From positions 1 to 64,000 of the forward strand of contig CAIULL010000099.1 in NCBI GenBank assembly GCA_903899985.1: 64,000 nt of DNA, written 5' to 3'. Source of the stretch: an uncultured Schlesneria sp. (GTDB lineage Bacteria; Planctomycetota; Planctomycetia; Planctomycetales; Planctomycetaceae). Made by a program: the position numbers and the translations under genes. Shown piece by piece: positions 18,568 to 27,792 of the stretch. Numbering within the stretch: position 1 is the stretch's first letter; the number at the start of each line of letters is the position of its first letter. Below the pieces are notes generated by a model. The model worked only from the letters and a program-made list of their open reading frames with translations, made no database searches and was not told the origin of the DNA.

Positions 18568-18957
18568 ATGTGGAATCTGGTACTGGTTGGGACGGGTGGT
18601 GGCCTGGGCGCGGTGCTGAGATACGGTATCAGCACAATGATGAAGGCTTGGCTGCCCTCCTATGCCGGAGCAGGAACGCTGATCGTCAATGTCATCGGAT
18701 CGTTGGCGATCGGTTACGTTCTGGGTGCGTCTTATACCTCCAAAGGCGTTACCGAGCCGACACGACTGTTTTTTGTTATTGGCGTGCTTGGTGGGTTAAC
18801 AACGTTTTCGTCGCTGACGCACGAAACGGTTGTCATGAGCAGCGTTCCTGGTGCGGGGGTCACGACCGGTCTCGTTCACCTGACGGCAAACGTCTTGCTG
18901 GGACTAGCCGCCGTCTGGTTTGGGGCTTACATCGCGCGCCCGATTTCGGTCGTTTGA
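18568..18957 (+). CDS. crcB: Fluoride ion transporter CrcB/Fluc
   Basis: A 129-residue inner-membrane protein with four predicted spans. It forms dual-topology dimers that export fluoride. Family marks: GTGGGLGAVLRYGIS at the N-terminus, GTLIVNVIGSLAIGY with the pore Asn, and GVLGGLTTFSSLTHE with the Gly-x-Thr-Thr-Phe-Ser break. No fluoride riboswitch is visible; the start lies three bases after the propeller gene, so it is probably read from that transcript. Confidence 0.93.
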   Translation: MWNLVLVGTGGGLGAVLRYGISTMMKAWLPSYAGAGTLIVNVIGSLAIGYVLGASYTSKGVTEPTRLFFVIGVLGGLTTFSSLTHETVVMSSVPGAGVTTGLVHLTANVLLGLAAVWFGAYIARPISVV

Positions 18958-19186
18958 ATGAGTTTTTCGGTCGTGAAAACCGAGACGGCGAAGCTCTTGC
19001 TGAGCCGCAAATCAAATCCATGCATCGAATTCATTGTCTGTCTCCACTTCCGATCCGTGATTGGGCTGCAGTGAAGCGATACGCTCTGATAACGACTGTC
19101 GTTTTGTTGATTTGGTGAACCTTGTTGTCGATTTCCGTGTCCGAAGCGCGGTAACCTGACGTTATTCGAGCTATCATGATCAAATC

Positions 19187-19630
19187 ATGTTTCCCGACGA
19201 ATCAGAAATTCTGAATGTCACTCATCGAATTCGCATCCCTTGTCGCGAGTTCTCATGGTCGACCGCGCGCAGTTCAGGACCGGGTGGGCAAAACGTCAAC
19301 AAGGTGAATTCCAAAGTCATTCTGCGATGGAGCCTTGTCGAATCGGAATCGCTTCCCGGTGACGTGCGAGACCGGTTCGTCGCAGCTTATCGACGGCGAA
19401 TGACCGGAGACGGGGAACTCGTTCTCAGCAGCGAGCGATTTCGAGACCAGCCAAAAAACGTCGCGGACTGTCTCGAGAAGTTACACGCGCTGCTTCAGTC
19501 GGTCGCGACCGCACCGAAACCACGGCGTGTCGTTAAACCGACACTTGCTTCCAAGCGTCGGCGCGTTGAAGACAAGCGAGAGCGAACGGAAACTAAAGAT
19601 CGACGTCGGCCGCCGAAGATCGAAGAGTAA
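19187..19630 (+). CDS. arfB: ArfB-like peptidyl-tRNA hydrolase (stalled-ribosome rescue)
   Basis: A 147-residue class I release-factor-domain protein lacking the codon-recognition domains. The GGQ motif is at 33-35 in SSGPGGQNVNKVNSK, and the C-terminal tail is strongly basic (RRRVEDKRERTETKDRRR), as ArfB needs to enter the empty mRNA channel. It would release peptides from ribosomes without a stop codon in the A site. The exact paralogue cannot be fixed without alignment, but the small size and the basic tail favour ArfB. Confidence 0.9.
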   Translation: MFPDESEILNVTHRIRIPCREFSWSTARSSGPGGQNVNKVNSKVILRWSLVESESLPGDVRDRFVAAYRRRMTGDGELVLSSERFRDQPKNVADCLEKLHALLQSVATAPKPRRVVKPTLASKRRRVEDKRERTETKDRRRPPKIEE

Positions 19631-19826
19631 CTAATTCCAGCGTGCACGCTGCTCGCCACCTGGGGGCAGATCACAACGCTCGCACGCTGCGCCCTGTTTC
19701 CGCGTGGAAAAAATCAACCAAGGCTGAAAACCGAATGTTTTTTAAAAATTGCGAAGCGACTCCATTTTCTTACGGGAACTAATCATCGTCACGGATCAGA
19801 CGGTTTAACGGATGCCTGGCAACGAG

Positions 19827-20288
19827 TCACGTTTTCAGTTCATCTCGCCGTCGTTGAAGGCATGCGCGACCTCCGAGATCATAATCTCGACAGATTTGCG
19901 GCCGAAACTCGTAATGACGACAGGCGCGTGTGACAGGGTCAAACCAGAGGCAGCGGTCTTGTGATTCCTGGCCGCGCGTTAAGCCTGAAAAGTGATTATC
20001 GATCTCTTCGATCAAATTCTGCGGTAACTCCGCTGGACGGAACGGGTGCGGCGCCGGTAATCCAGCCCGTGATGCATACAACAAAACCGGCGACCCAATT
20101 CCTTCACAGCACAGTCCACAACCATCACACGATTCTGGCGGCACGAGCAGTAGCGATCTCTTCAGCGAGCCATCCATCGAGGCGAACATCTCCTTTTTTA
20201 TGCAAGAATCAACAAATCCAGCTTCGTCATCAGGGTTTTGGTCATCGTCGTCAATGATCAAAGGGGTTCTGTGTTTCTCAACATCCAC
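19827..20288 (-). CDS. YkgJ family cysteine cluster protein
   Basis: A 153-residue soluble protein with the CxxC(x)nCC pattern of the family: CDGCGLCCEG near residue 55, then CLWFDPVTRACRHYEFRPQIC and a last Cys in GGRACLQ. Eight or so conserved cysteines probably bind zinc or an iron-sulfur cluster. No function is established for the family. Divergent from the small gene at 20383. Confidence 0.85.
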   Translation of the reverse strand: MDVEKHRTPLIIDDDDQNPDDEAGFVDSCIKKEMFASMDGSLKRSLLLVPPESCDGCGLCCEGIGSPVLLYASRAGLPAPHPFRPAELPQNLIEEIDNHFSGLTRGQESQDRCLWFDPVTRACRHYEFRPQICRDYDLGGRACLQRRRDELKT

Positions 20289-20382
20289 GATAACTTCTTA
20301 ATAGTCGCTTGACCAACCTGCGTGTTGAATGAATAATCCGCTCCACGGATGGACCCGTGTTGACTGGCAAGGAGGCCGTTGA

Positions 20383-20652
20383 ATGTCACAGGCAGATTTG
20401 CAGGAGGTTGGTTTCCGTTGGACAAAGCCAACGTGGGAACGAGCCGGAGACAGGACCTGGGTCTTAATCGTCCCAAGTCGATTCGCTGGAACCGACGAAG
20501 AAGATGGGACAACGGACCCGCGCTTTGATCAGTCACAGCGAATGTACGAAGTCTTCGAGTTTGACGGAACATGGTTCGACCAACTTCACGAACTGCAAAT
20601 CGAGCGAATTCTCGTCAGCCCTCAGTGGCGTCGAGCGTTGCGGTCGCCTTGA
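20383..20652 (+). CDS. Hypothetical small acidic protein
   Basis: An 89-residue soluble protein, rich in Trp, Asp and Arg, of no family I recognise (RTWVLIVPSRFAGTDEE, MYEVFEFDGTWFDQLHEL). AAGGAGG seven bases before the ATG makes translation very likely. A long imperfect hairpin follows at 20666-20706. Confidence 0.65.
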   Translation: MSQADLQEVGFRWTKPTWERAGDRTWVLIVPSRFAGTDEEDGTTDPRFDQSQRMYEVFEFDGTWFDQLHELQIERILVSPQWRRALRSP

Positions 20653-20665
20653 ACTGATATGAGGG

Positions 20666-20706
20666 ATTCAGAAGAGAGAATCGATCAGGATTCTCTCTTA
20701 CTGAAT
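20666..20706. terminator. Long hairpin between two genes, possible terminator
   Basis: Inner 10-bp stem AGAGAGAATC / GATTCTCTCT with a 6-base loop, plus an outer 6-bp stem ATTCAG / CTGAAT after a small bulge. There is no clean T-tract downstream, so termination is plausible but not certain. Confidence 0.5.
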
Positions 20707-20736
20707 TCCATCTCGTTCGAAGGGACGAATCGTTAG

Positions 20737-21918
20737 ATGCAGGCTGTCATCATCTCTTTCGATTCAATCCCGACAAAGTCCCTTGGATGCTACGGTAACG
20801 AGTGGATTGAAACGCCGAATTGGGACCGGCTCGCCGCAACGGGGGCCGTCTTTGATCATTGTTTCATTGATACACTGGGTACTTCAGCAGGCATGGCCTG
20901 GTCAACGGGAAGACACTCATTGTTGCCATCGCGTTCTCCGTCGATTCGCATGGGAAATCTCTTGCATGCTGGACCGGTCGAAACACAATTAATTGCATCA
21001 GGCGTGCCTCGCAATTGGCAACAAGCTTTTGATTTCGACGATGTGATTCGGGTTCAAGAGCGTGAGAGAATCGAGCCTAAGCCGGACGAAATTCCGTTCG
21101 CCGAGGCAGTCAAAGCTGCGATTTTGGCTCGGAAAGTGTCGCCAATCAGCAGACAGCCAAAGTTGTTGTGGGTTCACGCGCCCGGACCGGGATTTCCGCC
21201 CGAAGGTTTTGAAGATCTTTATTTTGAAGATTTTGAAGAGCGGGGCCAGGATTTTTCCTGTCTTTCAGACGATGATCGATCACGGCACCCTGCAGTCTAT
21301 GCAGGGTCAGTGTCATTATTGGACTACTGGCTGGGAGAACTTCTTGCACAGATATCCAAGGACGTTGAAGACGAACCTCTGCTGGTGATCGTGATGGCCG
21401 CAACCGGCTTTGGCTGGCAGCACATCAAACAATCAAAACTGGATACTTCGTTAAGTAAATCCCATCTTCTTGGCGACCAACTGACTCAGATCCCTCTTGT
21501 GATGAACGTGATTCGAGATGAGCGATTTCCGAATCTCAACTCTCTTCGATCAGATCGACTCGTTCAAACGCTTGACCTTGCTCCCACGCTCATTGACTGG
21601 TTCAACCTGGCTCCTTTTGCTGTCGATCCGGAATTCCCGGGAAGAAGTTGGCTGCGAGAATTAACAGAAGACGCGCCACCGCGTTCGATGGTCTGGTATG
21701 GTGATGGCGCCCAGGCAAAAGCGATCCGGACAAGTGACTGGCTGTGTATTCATACGAACTCAATCGATTCGCAAGTCGACCTCTCGAAATCGAGCCACAC
21801 AACTCAGACAGCCCTGTTTTTCAAACCGGACGACATTTGGGACGTTAATGATATCGCGGCCCAACAGCCCGAAGTCGTTGCCGAACTGTTGAGCCAGATC
21901 CCTGGTAATTCGTTGTAA
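20737..21918 (+). CDS. Sulfatase/alkaline-phosphatase-superfamily protein lacking the formylglycine cysteine
   Basis: A 393-residue protein with the sulfatase fold: VIISFDSIPTKSLGCYGNE at the N-terminal metal site, ETPNWDRLAATGAVFDHCF as in arylsulfatases, and later TLDLAPTLIDWFNL and FPGRSW. Where sulfatases have C/S-x-P-S-R this protein reads DTLGTSAGMAWSTGRHSL, with no Cys or Ser-Pro-Ser-Arg. Sulfatase chemistry by formylglycine is therefore unlikely; a phosphodiesterase-type or binding role may remain. There is no signal peptide, unlike most planctomycete sulfatases. Confidence 0.75.
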   Translation: MQAVIISFDSIPTKSLGCYGNEWIETPNWDRLAATGAVFDHCFIDTLGTSAGMAWSTGRHSLLPSRSPSIRMGNLLHAGPVETQLIASGVPRNWQQAFDFDDVIRVQERERIEPKPDEIPFAEAVKAAILARKVSPISRQPKLLWVHAPGPGFPPEGFEDLYFEDFEERGQDFSCLSDDDRSRHPAVYAGSVSLLDYWLGELLAQISKDVEDEPLLVIVMAATGFGWQHIKQSKLDTSLSKSHLLGDQLTQIPLVMNVIRDERFPNLNSLRSDRLVQTLDLAPTLIDWFNLAPFAVDPEFPGRSWLRELTEDAPPRSMVWYGDGAQAKAIRTSDWLCIHTNSIDSQVDLSKSSHTTQTALFFKPDDIWDVNDIAAQQPEVVAELLSQIPGNSL

Positions 21919-21928
21919 AACAGAAGAC

Positions 21929-22525
21929 TTACAGCTTCTTTTCCACTCCCAGTTGATGGAAATAGTGCGTCACGTCGTTTTGGTTTTCGAGCAACCAGTC
22001 GATTCCCGGTTCGTTATGCATCGCTTTGTGAATAGCCTTGGCCGTTGCCTGTCGATTGGTTTCGAACAGGATATTATGATCGACTTCAACCTTCGTCACG
22101 CTGGGATCAAGCCAGACAGAAACAATAATTCCAAGATCATTTGCCTTTTCCTTGGGGATATCTCCCGCTCGAACAGCGTCGAGGACTCCGTTGGCAATAC
22201 CTGCCTGGACTGATCCCATCAGAATATTCGTGTATTTTGTGTTTTTTACCGTGACTTTGCTGACCATCAGTGTGACAGGGCGAACCTGAACATCGCAATT
22301 TAAAATAGCAAATACTCGCGAGTGCCCTTTGGTCTGGTCGCCGATCAAGTTCGCAATGGCATAGCCGACGGGGCCGTCCAACTCGCCGATCACAACTTCT
22401 GGTTCCGCTGCCGAGTACGCTGGCTCGGCTTCGACCAGCGCTTCGCCAGTCCGCATGACAATTCGTTGTGATTTGACCGAATCGTCTTTGGCCGAAGTCT
22501 TTTTCGCGGCTTTTTTCTTAGGCAT
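21929..22525 (-). CDS. Formaldehyde-activating enzyme (Fae) homologue lacking the catalytic His
   Basis: A 198-residue protein. Residues 26-175 match Fae, which condenses formaldehyde with tetrahydromethanopterin in C1 metabolism of methylotrophs, archaea and planctomycetes: GEALVE, VIGELDGPVGYAIAN, VRPVTLMVSKVTVKN, IPKEKANDLGIIVSVWLDP. The segment that in true Fae reads AHIDL with the catalytic His is here AAEPEVV, placing Glu41 at that position. The N-terminus has a Lys/Ala-rich extension (KKKAAKKTSAKDD) and the C-terminus an extra 25 residues. Probably a Fae paralogue with a changed or regulatory function. Convergent with the gene at 20737. Confidence 0.8.
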   Translation of the reverse strand: MPKKKAAKKTSAKDDSVKSQRIVMRTGEALVEAEPAYSAAEPEVVIGELDGPVGYAIANLIGDQTKGHSRVFAILNCDVQVRPVTLMVSKVTVKNTKYTNILMGSVQAGIANGVLDAVRAGDIPKEKANDLGIIVSVWLDPSVTKVEVDHNILFETNRQATAKAIHKAMHNEPGIDWLLENQNDVTHYFHQLGVEKKL

Positions 22526-22733
22526 GAGCGGAGTCCTGATTCATGAAACGGGTATGATTCGTCGAAACATTCTTATGGTGACACGCGGGAGTACAAATCG
22601 TCAAATCATGGTCGTCGAATTTGGTGATGCTGAGCATCGATTAAATAAAAAATGATGGCCGATGCCGCTTCCAACATGGCCGCGTTTCTCGATAATACCT
22701 TCCTTGATTTTAAGTCAATGCCCCCAGTTCAGC

Positions 22734-23579
22734 ATGAATCGAGATATTGTGTCATCCACCTCAAACAGCAACGAACGTCCGACTTTTTCAGAAGGCAAGA
22801 AATTGCCGCAGGGAAAGACGATTGCAGTAATGCCCGCTTACAATGCCGCTCGAACGCTCGAACGGACTGTCGCAGATATTCCCGCAGGATCGGTCGATGA
22901 AATTATTCTGGTTGATGACTGCAGCAGCGATAATACCGTTGAAATTGCCGAGCGAATTGGCCTGACGGTGATCCGGCACGAAAAAAATCTTGGTTACGGT
23001 GGCAACCAGAAAACCTGCTATCGTCGAGCCCTTGAAAATGGTGCAGATTACGTTGTGATGATCCATCCGGATTATCAATATGACAGTCGAGTGATTCCAG
23101 CCGCGATTGACATTATTCGGCTGGGGATTTGCGATTTTATTATGGGATCGCGGATTCGAACAAGGCGCGAGGCATTATCCGGCGGAATGCCTCCGTGGAA
23201 ATACATCGCCAATCGTTGTTTGACACTCACTGAAAATATCGCCCTCGGACAAAACCTCGGTGATTTTCATAGCGGATTTCGTGCCTATCGCCGCGAAGTG
23301 CTGGAAACGATCCCTTATTTGAAAAACTCGAATGATTTCGTATTCGATAGCGAGTTTTTAGCACAGGCAGTCTATTTCGATTTCAAACTGGGCGACATTC
23401 CGGTTCCTGTCCGCTACTTTGATGAAATGTCCAGCATTAATTTCCGGCGAAGTGTCACATACGGATTTTCCACGTTGAACGTGCTGGCAAAATTCTGGGC
23501 TCAGAAATTGGGCGTCTGGCGATCGCCGCTGTTCGACTCCCCACTCAGGAAATCGAATGCTGAGGGACTTTTGAAATGA
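22734..23579 (+). CDS. Glycosyltransferase family 2 (dolichyl-phosphate-mannose-synthase-like)
   Basis: About 281 residues. GT-A fold: [27 protein letters not shown] and a metal-binding region HPDYQYD. It lacks the C-terminal membrane helices of larger relatives, so it is likely peripheral. It would move a sugar from a nucleotide donor to a lipid or glycan acceptor. I prefer the ATG at 22734 over 22662 because the extra 24 residues are unlike the family N-terminus. It overlaps the UxuA-like gene by four bases (ATGA), so the two are coupled. Confidence 0.83.
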   Translation: MNRDIVSSTSNSNERPTFSEGKKLPQGKTIAVMPAYNAARTLERTVADIPAGSVDEIILVDDCSSDNTVEIAERIGLTVIRHEKNLGYGGNQKTCYRRALENGADYVVMIHPDYQYDSRVIPAAIDIIRLGICDFIMGSRIRTRREALSGGMPPWKYIANRCLTLTENIALGQNLGDFHSGFRAYRREVLETIPYLKNSNDFVFDSEFLAQAVYFDFKLGDIPVPVRYFDEMSSINFRRSVTYGFSTLNVLAKFWAQKLGVWRSPLFDSPLRKSNAEGLLK

Positions 23580-24529
23580 TGCGACTGGCGACTGTTTTGA
23601 CTCCGATGTCAGACGAGAATCTCACTCTCGCCGCGCAATGCGGAGTCACCGACGTCGTGGGAAGATATCCTGGTTCGAATCTTGATGACTTGCTGCAGTT
23701 GCGAGATCGGATTGAGTCGTTTGGTATGAACCTGTCTGTGATTGAAGGCTATCTTCCAATTGAACAGTTGAAAGCTGGCCGGGACGATGGAAGCGAGTTG
23801 TCCGCCATGACATCGCTTCTTCAAAACATGCAGAAAGCAGGCATTCCGCTCCTCTGTTACAACTTTATGGCAGGTACCGACTGGGTCAGGACGCGGCTCG
23901 ATGTTTCAGAGCGAGGCGGAGCAAAGGTCACGGCATTTGACCTGGCGGATGTCCATCGAGCGATGTCACTCAATGCAAACGCGTCGAAAATGTCTTGCGA
24001 AGCGATATCGTCGGAAAAGCTCTGGCAGAACCTGGAATGTTTTCTGAAGGCCCTTATTCCAGTCGCTGAAACTGCGAACGTGACAATGTGCATGCACCCG
24101 GACGATCCGCCGCTCCCTGAATTACAGGGCAAAGCGCGCATTATGAACTCGGTTGAGAATTTTGAAAAACTGGTCGATCTATTTCCTAGTCCATCCAACG
24201 CAATCTGTTTCTGCCAGGGGACGTTCGCTTCCATGGGGGTTGATATTCCTGCCTCAATTCGTCGCCTGGGAAAGCACATAAAATACGTTCATTTTCGTGA
24301 TGTTCGTGGAACAAACGAGTCATTCGTCGAAACATTTCATGACAATGGCGATACCGATATGTCGGCTGCGATGCGCGCTTACCGTCAGGTCGGTTTTAGC
24401 GGTCCGATCCGACCGGACCACGTTCCACAACTCTACGGTGAAGACGAAGGAGAACCGGGATATACGATGCTCGGTCGCTTGTTTGCTTACGGGTATATTC
24501 GTGGATTGATGCAGGCAACGGAAAGTTGA
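23576..24529 (+). CDS. Mannonate dehydratase (UxuA)-like TIM barrel
   Basis: A 317-residue cytoplasmic protein of the mannonate dehydratase family, which turns D-mannonate into 2-keto-3-deoxygluconate in hexuronate breakdown. Family positions present: [37 protein letters not shown] and RPDHVP. It is shorter than the roughly 390-residue E. coli enzyme but near that of the short bacterial group. No other uronate genes are adjacent, so physiological substrate is uncertain. Coupled by overlap to the GT2 gene; MazG-like gene follows after 9 bases. Confidence 0.82.
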   Translation: MMRLATVLTPMSDENLTLAAQCGVTDVVGRYPGSNLDDLLQLRDRIESFGMNLSVIEGYLPIEQLKAGRDDGSELSAMTSLLQNMQKAGIPLLCYNFMAGTDWVRTRLDVSERGGAKVTAFDLADVHRAMSLNANASKMSCEAISSEKLWQNLECFLKALIPVAETANVTMCMHPDDPPLPELQGKARIMNSVENFEKLVDLFPSPSNAICFCQGTFASMGVDIPASIRRLGKHIKYVHFRDVRGTNESFVETFHDNGDTDMSAAMRAYRQVGFSGPIRPDHVPQLYGEDEGEPGYTMLGRLFAYGYIRGLMQATES

Positions 24530-24538
24530 AAGGCCAAA

Positions 24539-24856
24539 ATGACTGATTCGAGCCCGCTTTCATTACGAGATCTACAATCTCTGATCCAAAAAATGTATGG
24601 TCCCAAGGATGTCGCACGGGGTGTCGACGGAACATTCATGTGGCTGATGGAAGAAGTCGGGGAATTAGCCGCTGCATTGCGGGAGGGAACTCCTGAAGAA
24701 CTGGCTCTTGAATTCGCCGATGTCCTTGCCTGGTTGGCTACGATTGCGAACGTCGCCGGAGTGGATCTTGATGCGGCAGTCCGCAAGAAATACGGCTCGG
24801 GATGCCCTGGATGCGGTCAATTTTCATGTCAATGTGATCTCAGCGAAAAACCCTGA
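24539..24856 (+). CDS. MazG-like nucleotide pyrophosphohydrolase with zinc-ribbon-like tail
   Basis: A 105-residue protein. Residues of about 5-85 match the all-alpha NTP pyrophosphatase fold, with the metal-binding EEVGELAAALREG and a later EFADVLAWLATIAN (E-x2-D type). The C-terminus ends in a four-cysteine cluster, CPGCGQFSCQCD, that probably binds zinc. Enzymes of the group clear non-canonical nucleotides. Second-last of a tightly spaced run from 22734 to 25696. Confidence 0.85.
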   Translation: MTDSSPLSLRDLQSLIQKMYGPKDVARGVDGTFMWLMEEVGELAAALREGTPEELALEFADVLAWLATIANVAGVDLDAAVRKKYGSGCPGCGQFSCQCDLSEKP

Positions 24857-24895
24857 CGTCTGCAGGCTTGATCGACTGGATTTCCCGAAAGACAA

Positions 24896-25696
24896 ATGAT
24901 GTTGAGAACAATTGAAGTTTCCGGCGTCCGTTTCCGGTTGGTCGACGAGGGAACGGGGCCTGTGATTCTGTTTGTACACGGCTTTCCACTCGATCACACC
25001 ATGTGGTTGTCACAAATCAAAGAGTTTTCGAAAACGAACCGCGTGATTGCTCCTGATTTACGGGGATTTGGTGGTACGGATGGTGCTCTTTATACCGTTT
25101 CCATGGAGCAATACGCCGACGATCTTGTGGCGTTACTGGAAGCACTTCAAGCCGATCAACCGATTACGTTTTGCGGCCTTTCGATGGGAGGATACATCGG
25201 TTGGCAATTTGCGTTGCGACACCCCAAGTGGCTCGGTCGCTTGATTCTCTGTGATACTCGATCTGCCGCGGACTCAGCCGATGCGGCATCAAACCGCCTG
25301 AAAATGGCTGAGATCGTCATGAAAGAGGGGCCGGAACCGGTCGCATGGGCCATGATGCCCAAACTGTTCGCGCCAGCGACCAGCCAGCTTCAACCTGAGT
25401 TAACTGAACAAATTCGAAAAACGGTGCTGGCAACAAACCCAATCGCGATCGCCGCCGCGCATCGTGGGATGGCGGTCCGGCCCGATGTTTCTTCGTATCT
25501 GCCAACCATGATGGTGCCCACATTAGTGATTGTCGGCGAATTTGACGTGATTTCTCCCCCTGCGGAAATGAAGGCAATCGCCCAGGCACTGCCAGATGCA
25601 CAATTCAGCGTGATTTCGAACACGGGACACATGGCTCCGGTCGAAGATCCAGACGCGGTCAATCAGGTCATTCGGGAGTTTCTTGCGCGTACGTAA
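24896..25696 (+). CDS. Alpha/beta hydrolase
   Basis: A 266-residue cytoplasmic enzyme. Visible features: oxyanion region FVHGFPLDHTMW, nucleophile elbow FCGLSMGGYIG with the catalytic Ser, acid in VIVGEFDVISPP, and His in ISNTGHMAPVEDP. Resembles 3-oxoadipate enol-lactonase and related esterases; substrate unknown. Two adjacent ATG codons (24896 and 24899) are equally possible starts. It follows the MazG-like gene by 39 bases. Confidence 0.88.
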   Translation: MMLRTIEVSGVRFRLVDEGTGPVILFVHGFPLDHTMWLSQIKEFSKTNRVIAPDLRGFGGTDGALYTVSMEQYADDLVALLEALQADQPITFCGLSMGGYIGWQFALRHPKWLGRLILCDTRSAADSADAASNRLKMAEIVMKEGPEPVAWAMMPKLFAPATSQLQPELTEQIRKTVLATNPIAIAAAHRGMAVRPDVSSYLPTMMVPTLVIVGEFDVISPPAEMKAIAQALPDAQFSVISNTGHMAPVEDPDAVNQVIREFLART

Positions 25697-25860
25697 ATCC
25701 GTCGCGATTTGTGACTGGCAGTGTTCCGCAGGCTGTTTGATCTGGTTTCATTTCATTTATTCGCCGTACGCCTATACTAAATGCAGCGACGCTGCCTGTG
25801 TTACCGTTTTTGCTTGTTCCCCAAGGCTTGGCGTTCGAATCGCACCTGTGCCAATACAAA

Positions 25861-25877
25861 CCAGACAAGCAGTCTGG
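25861..25877 (+). other. Hairpin in leader of bifunctional nuclease gene
   Basis: CCAGAC-aagca-GTCTGG forms a 6-bp stem 24 bases upstream of the GTG start. No T-tract; possibly a leader structure. A TATACT box is visible around 25774 but without a good -35 partner. Confidence 0.35.
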
Positions 25878-25901
25878 CACCCGACATGAGGAGTCCCTGT
25901 T

Positions 25902-26303
25902 GTGCTCGTTCAGATGGAATTGGCCAGAATTATCATCAGTGAGATTAATGACCAGCAAGTCATTTTTCTGCGAGAAGTCGAAGGTGAACGAGAATTTCCA
26001 ATTCTTATCGGCCTGTTTGAGGCGACGAGCATCGACCGTTGTGTCCAGGGTGAAGAACCACCTCGACCATTGACTCACGATTTGCTCAAATCGACGATCG
26101 AGGCACTCGGGGGTGAACTTCAGGACGTGATTATTCACAAACTGGAAGAACATACCTATTTTGCTTCGATCCGAATCCGGCAGGATGGGGAGTTGATCGA
26201 AGTTGACAGCCGCCCGAGTGATGCCGTGGCGTTGGCCGTTCATTATGATCCCCATCTTCCGATCTACGTTGCTGAAGAAGTATTAGAGCAAGCCGCCGGA
26301 TAA
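25902..26303 (+). CDS. Bifunctional nuclease family protein (DUF151)
   Basis: A 133-residue protein of the BFN/DUF151 domain family, reported in plants to have RNase and DNase activity; in bacteria the role is unclear. Typical motifs: QVIFLREVEGEREFPILIG, GLFEATSID and SRPSDAVALAV. GAGGAG-type sequence (25887-25893) is well placed for the GTG at 25902; the ATG at 25914 would be too far. Stands alone. Confidence 0.85.
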   Translation: MLVQMELARIIISEINDQQVIFLREVEGEREFPILIGLFEATSIDRCVQGEEPPRPLTHDLLKSTIEALGGELQDVIIHKLEEHTYFASIRIRQDGELIEVDSRPSDAVALAVHYDPHLPIYVAEEVLEQAAG

Positions 26304-26465
26304 AAATCCGTTCGTCACACCTTTGGTCGCGGTTGTCATACAACGATATGACTGTCGGTTGACAGGTGTCAAAACCCGGAAAAACTTGTCTTCCCGCATT
26401 TCCGTTTTCCTGCTATGAAGCGGCTCTCCACACCATTTTTTGTTGATCAAATCAAGGGCTGCGCA

Positions 26466-26918
26466 ATGAAGGCCGCATTCGGTCACACTGTCTACATCGC
26501 TTGCTTGATGTCAATTTTCAGCGGCGTCATGTGCGGATGTACGATTGGTGGTAAGAGCTTTTCGATCGACAGCAATTCACGAGTTCCGTTTTTTGGTCTT
26601 GAATTGAAAGAGCGGAAACCAAAGAGGACCGTTCCTTCTTATCAATCGATTTCGCAGACAAATCGAGACAAGTCAGACGTGAAAATTGCCCTGCCCGTCG
26701 GTCCGTCAAGCCCCATATCGGGACTGAAAAAACGCGACAACCGACTCGTCGCCACTTCTTTGCCAGATCAACTTCCGTTGTCTTCAACTCCGTCAAAGGG
26801 TGTCGCGAGTACGACAAGAGACGCCAAGGCCATCTCGATTCCGCTTCCAAGAACAGACGTGGATGAACCACGAGTCGGCCAGCAGCGAAGAAGCTCGTCC
26901 GCAGCCGATTTTCAGTGA
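26466..26918 (+). CDS. Predicted lipoprotein, hypothetical
   Basis: About 150 residues. The N-terminus MKAAFGHTVYIACLMSIFSG ends in a lipobox-like VMC-GC, so it is likely lipid-anchored. The rest is Ser-, Lys- and Pro-rich and probably disordered. An in-frame ATG at 26415 would bury the signal, so I chose 26466. No family recognised. Confidence 0.55.
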   Translation: MKAAFGHTVYIACLMSIFSGVMCGCTIGGKSFSIDSNSRVPFFGLELKERKPKRTVPSYQSISQTNRDKSDVKIALPVGPSSPISGLKKRDNRLVATSLPDQLPLSSTPSKGVASTTRDAKAISIPLPRTDVDEPRVGQQRRSSSAADFQ

Positions 26919-27311
26919 GTTAACTCGCCGAAAGGTTGAGAGTCGGACGACAACTTCGCACTTCAGTCAGGTTGTCCGTTGACATGAATCATCACGCATG
27001 GTGATTGAGCGGCAAGTCCCTGGGCGATCTTGTTTTTTCAAAGGCAAAGATCCGGTTGTACGTTATTTGGTTTTCCTTATCCTGCCGAAGTGTTACACTT
27101 TAGCGGTCGGATCTCCTTATTTTCGTGAAATCCGGACAGGATCGCATGTCAGTTGGATGTCAATCGTGACGGGCCCGAGTGTCTCAGTGATTGACGGACG
27201 ATTCCTGTGGAATACAATCAAGGCATTGATTTCCCCGGGGGCGTTGTCTTCGGGGTTATTTTGTCAGAAGCAAAATTGTCAATTGGGTTCTTTAAGAAAG
27301 AGTAGGTTTCG
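26919..27311. other. Intergenic region upstream of hpf
   Basis: 393 bases with no convincing gene. It should contain the promoter of hpf and perhaps of the PTS genes. I see no sigma-54 consensus (GG-N10-GC with flanks) and no clear sigma-70 pair. Confidence 0.5.
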
Positions 27312-27668
27312 GTGCAAGTCGCCATTACCAGCAGACACGGTACACTCAGTCCCAGCGCACACGAACACATTGCTCGTAAGGCGGAAAAACTGTTGACATA
27401 CTTCGATCGGGTCACTGCGATCAATGTGACGGTCGATTTTTCCAATGATCGAATTAATGTTGAAATTCTGGTTGATGCCGAACATCGACATGATTTTGTG
27501 GCAAGCGAGTCGGGTGATAACGTCATACCCGTCTTCGATGCCGCACTCCACAAGATGGAACAGCAAGTCCGGAAGTATAAAGAGAAGATTCAGGACCATC
27601 GTGGCGACCCGGGGCTCAGTGAAATTGCGGAAGCTGCGGAAAAGCGAAGCCCAGAAGCGAAGCCATAA
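27312..27668 (+). CDS. hpf: Ribosome hibernation promoting factor, short form
   Basis: A 118-residue protein that binds the 30S decoding site and silences ribosomes in slow growth. It has the RaiA/HPF beta-alpha fold (VAITSRHGTLSPSAHEHIARKAEKL, VTVDFSNDRINVEILVDAEH) and lacks the dimerising tail of long HPF. Start is GTG. It is followed by ptsN after 124 bases, an association also seen around rpoN in Proteobacteria. Confidence 0.88.
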   Translation: MQVAITSRHGTLSPSAHEHIARKAEKLLTYFDRVTAINVTVDFSNDRINVEILVDAEHRHDFVASESGDNVIPVFDAALHKMEQQVRKYKEKIQDHRGDPGLSEIAEAAEKRSPEAKP

Positions 27669-27792
27669 TCGCTACGCTGCAACAGATTTCAAGTAATGAT
27701 GTCGAACCGAAATGTTCGGCCGACAATTCAACGCGGTCTTGAGAATCGTCAAAAAGTATTCATAAACGGCGATAAGCCGAAGGGGAGAATTT

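Noticed and set aside
18500-18600. Fluoride riboswitch before crcB
   Set aside because: crcB starts three bases after the upstream coding sequence, leaving no room, and no such fold is visible.
25820-25850. GCGTTCGAATCGC as a possible tRNA T-arm
   Set aside because: Only three of five T-stem pairs form and no acceptor, D or anticodon arms can be found upstream.
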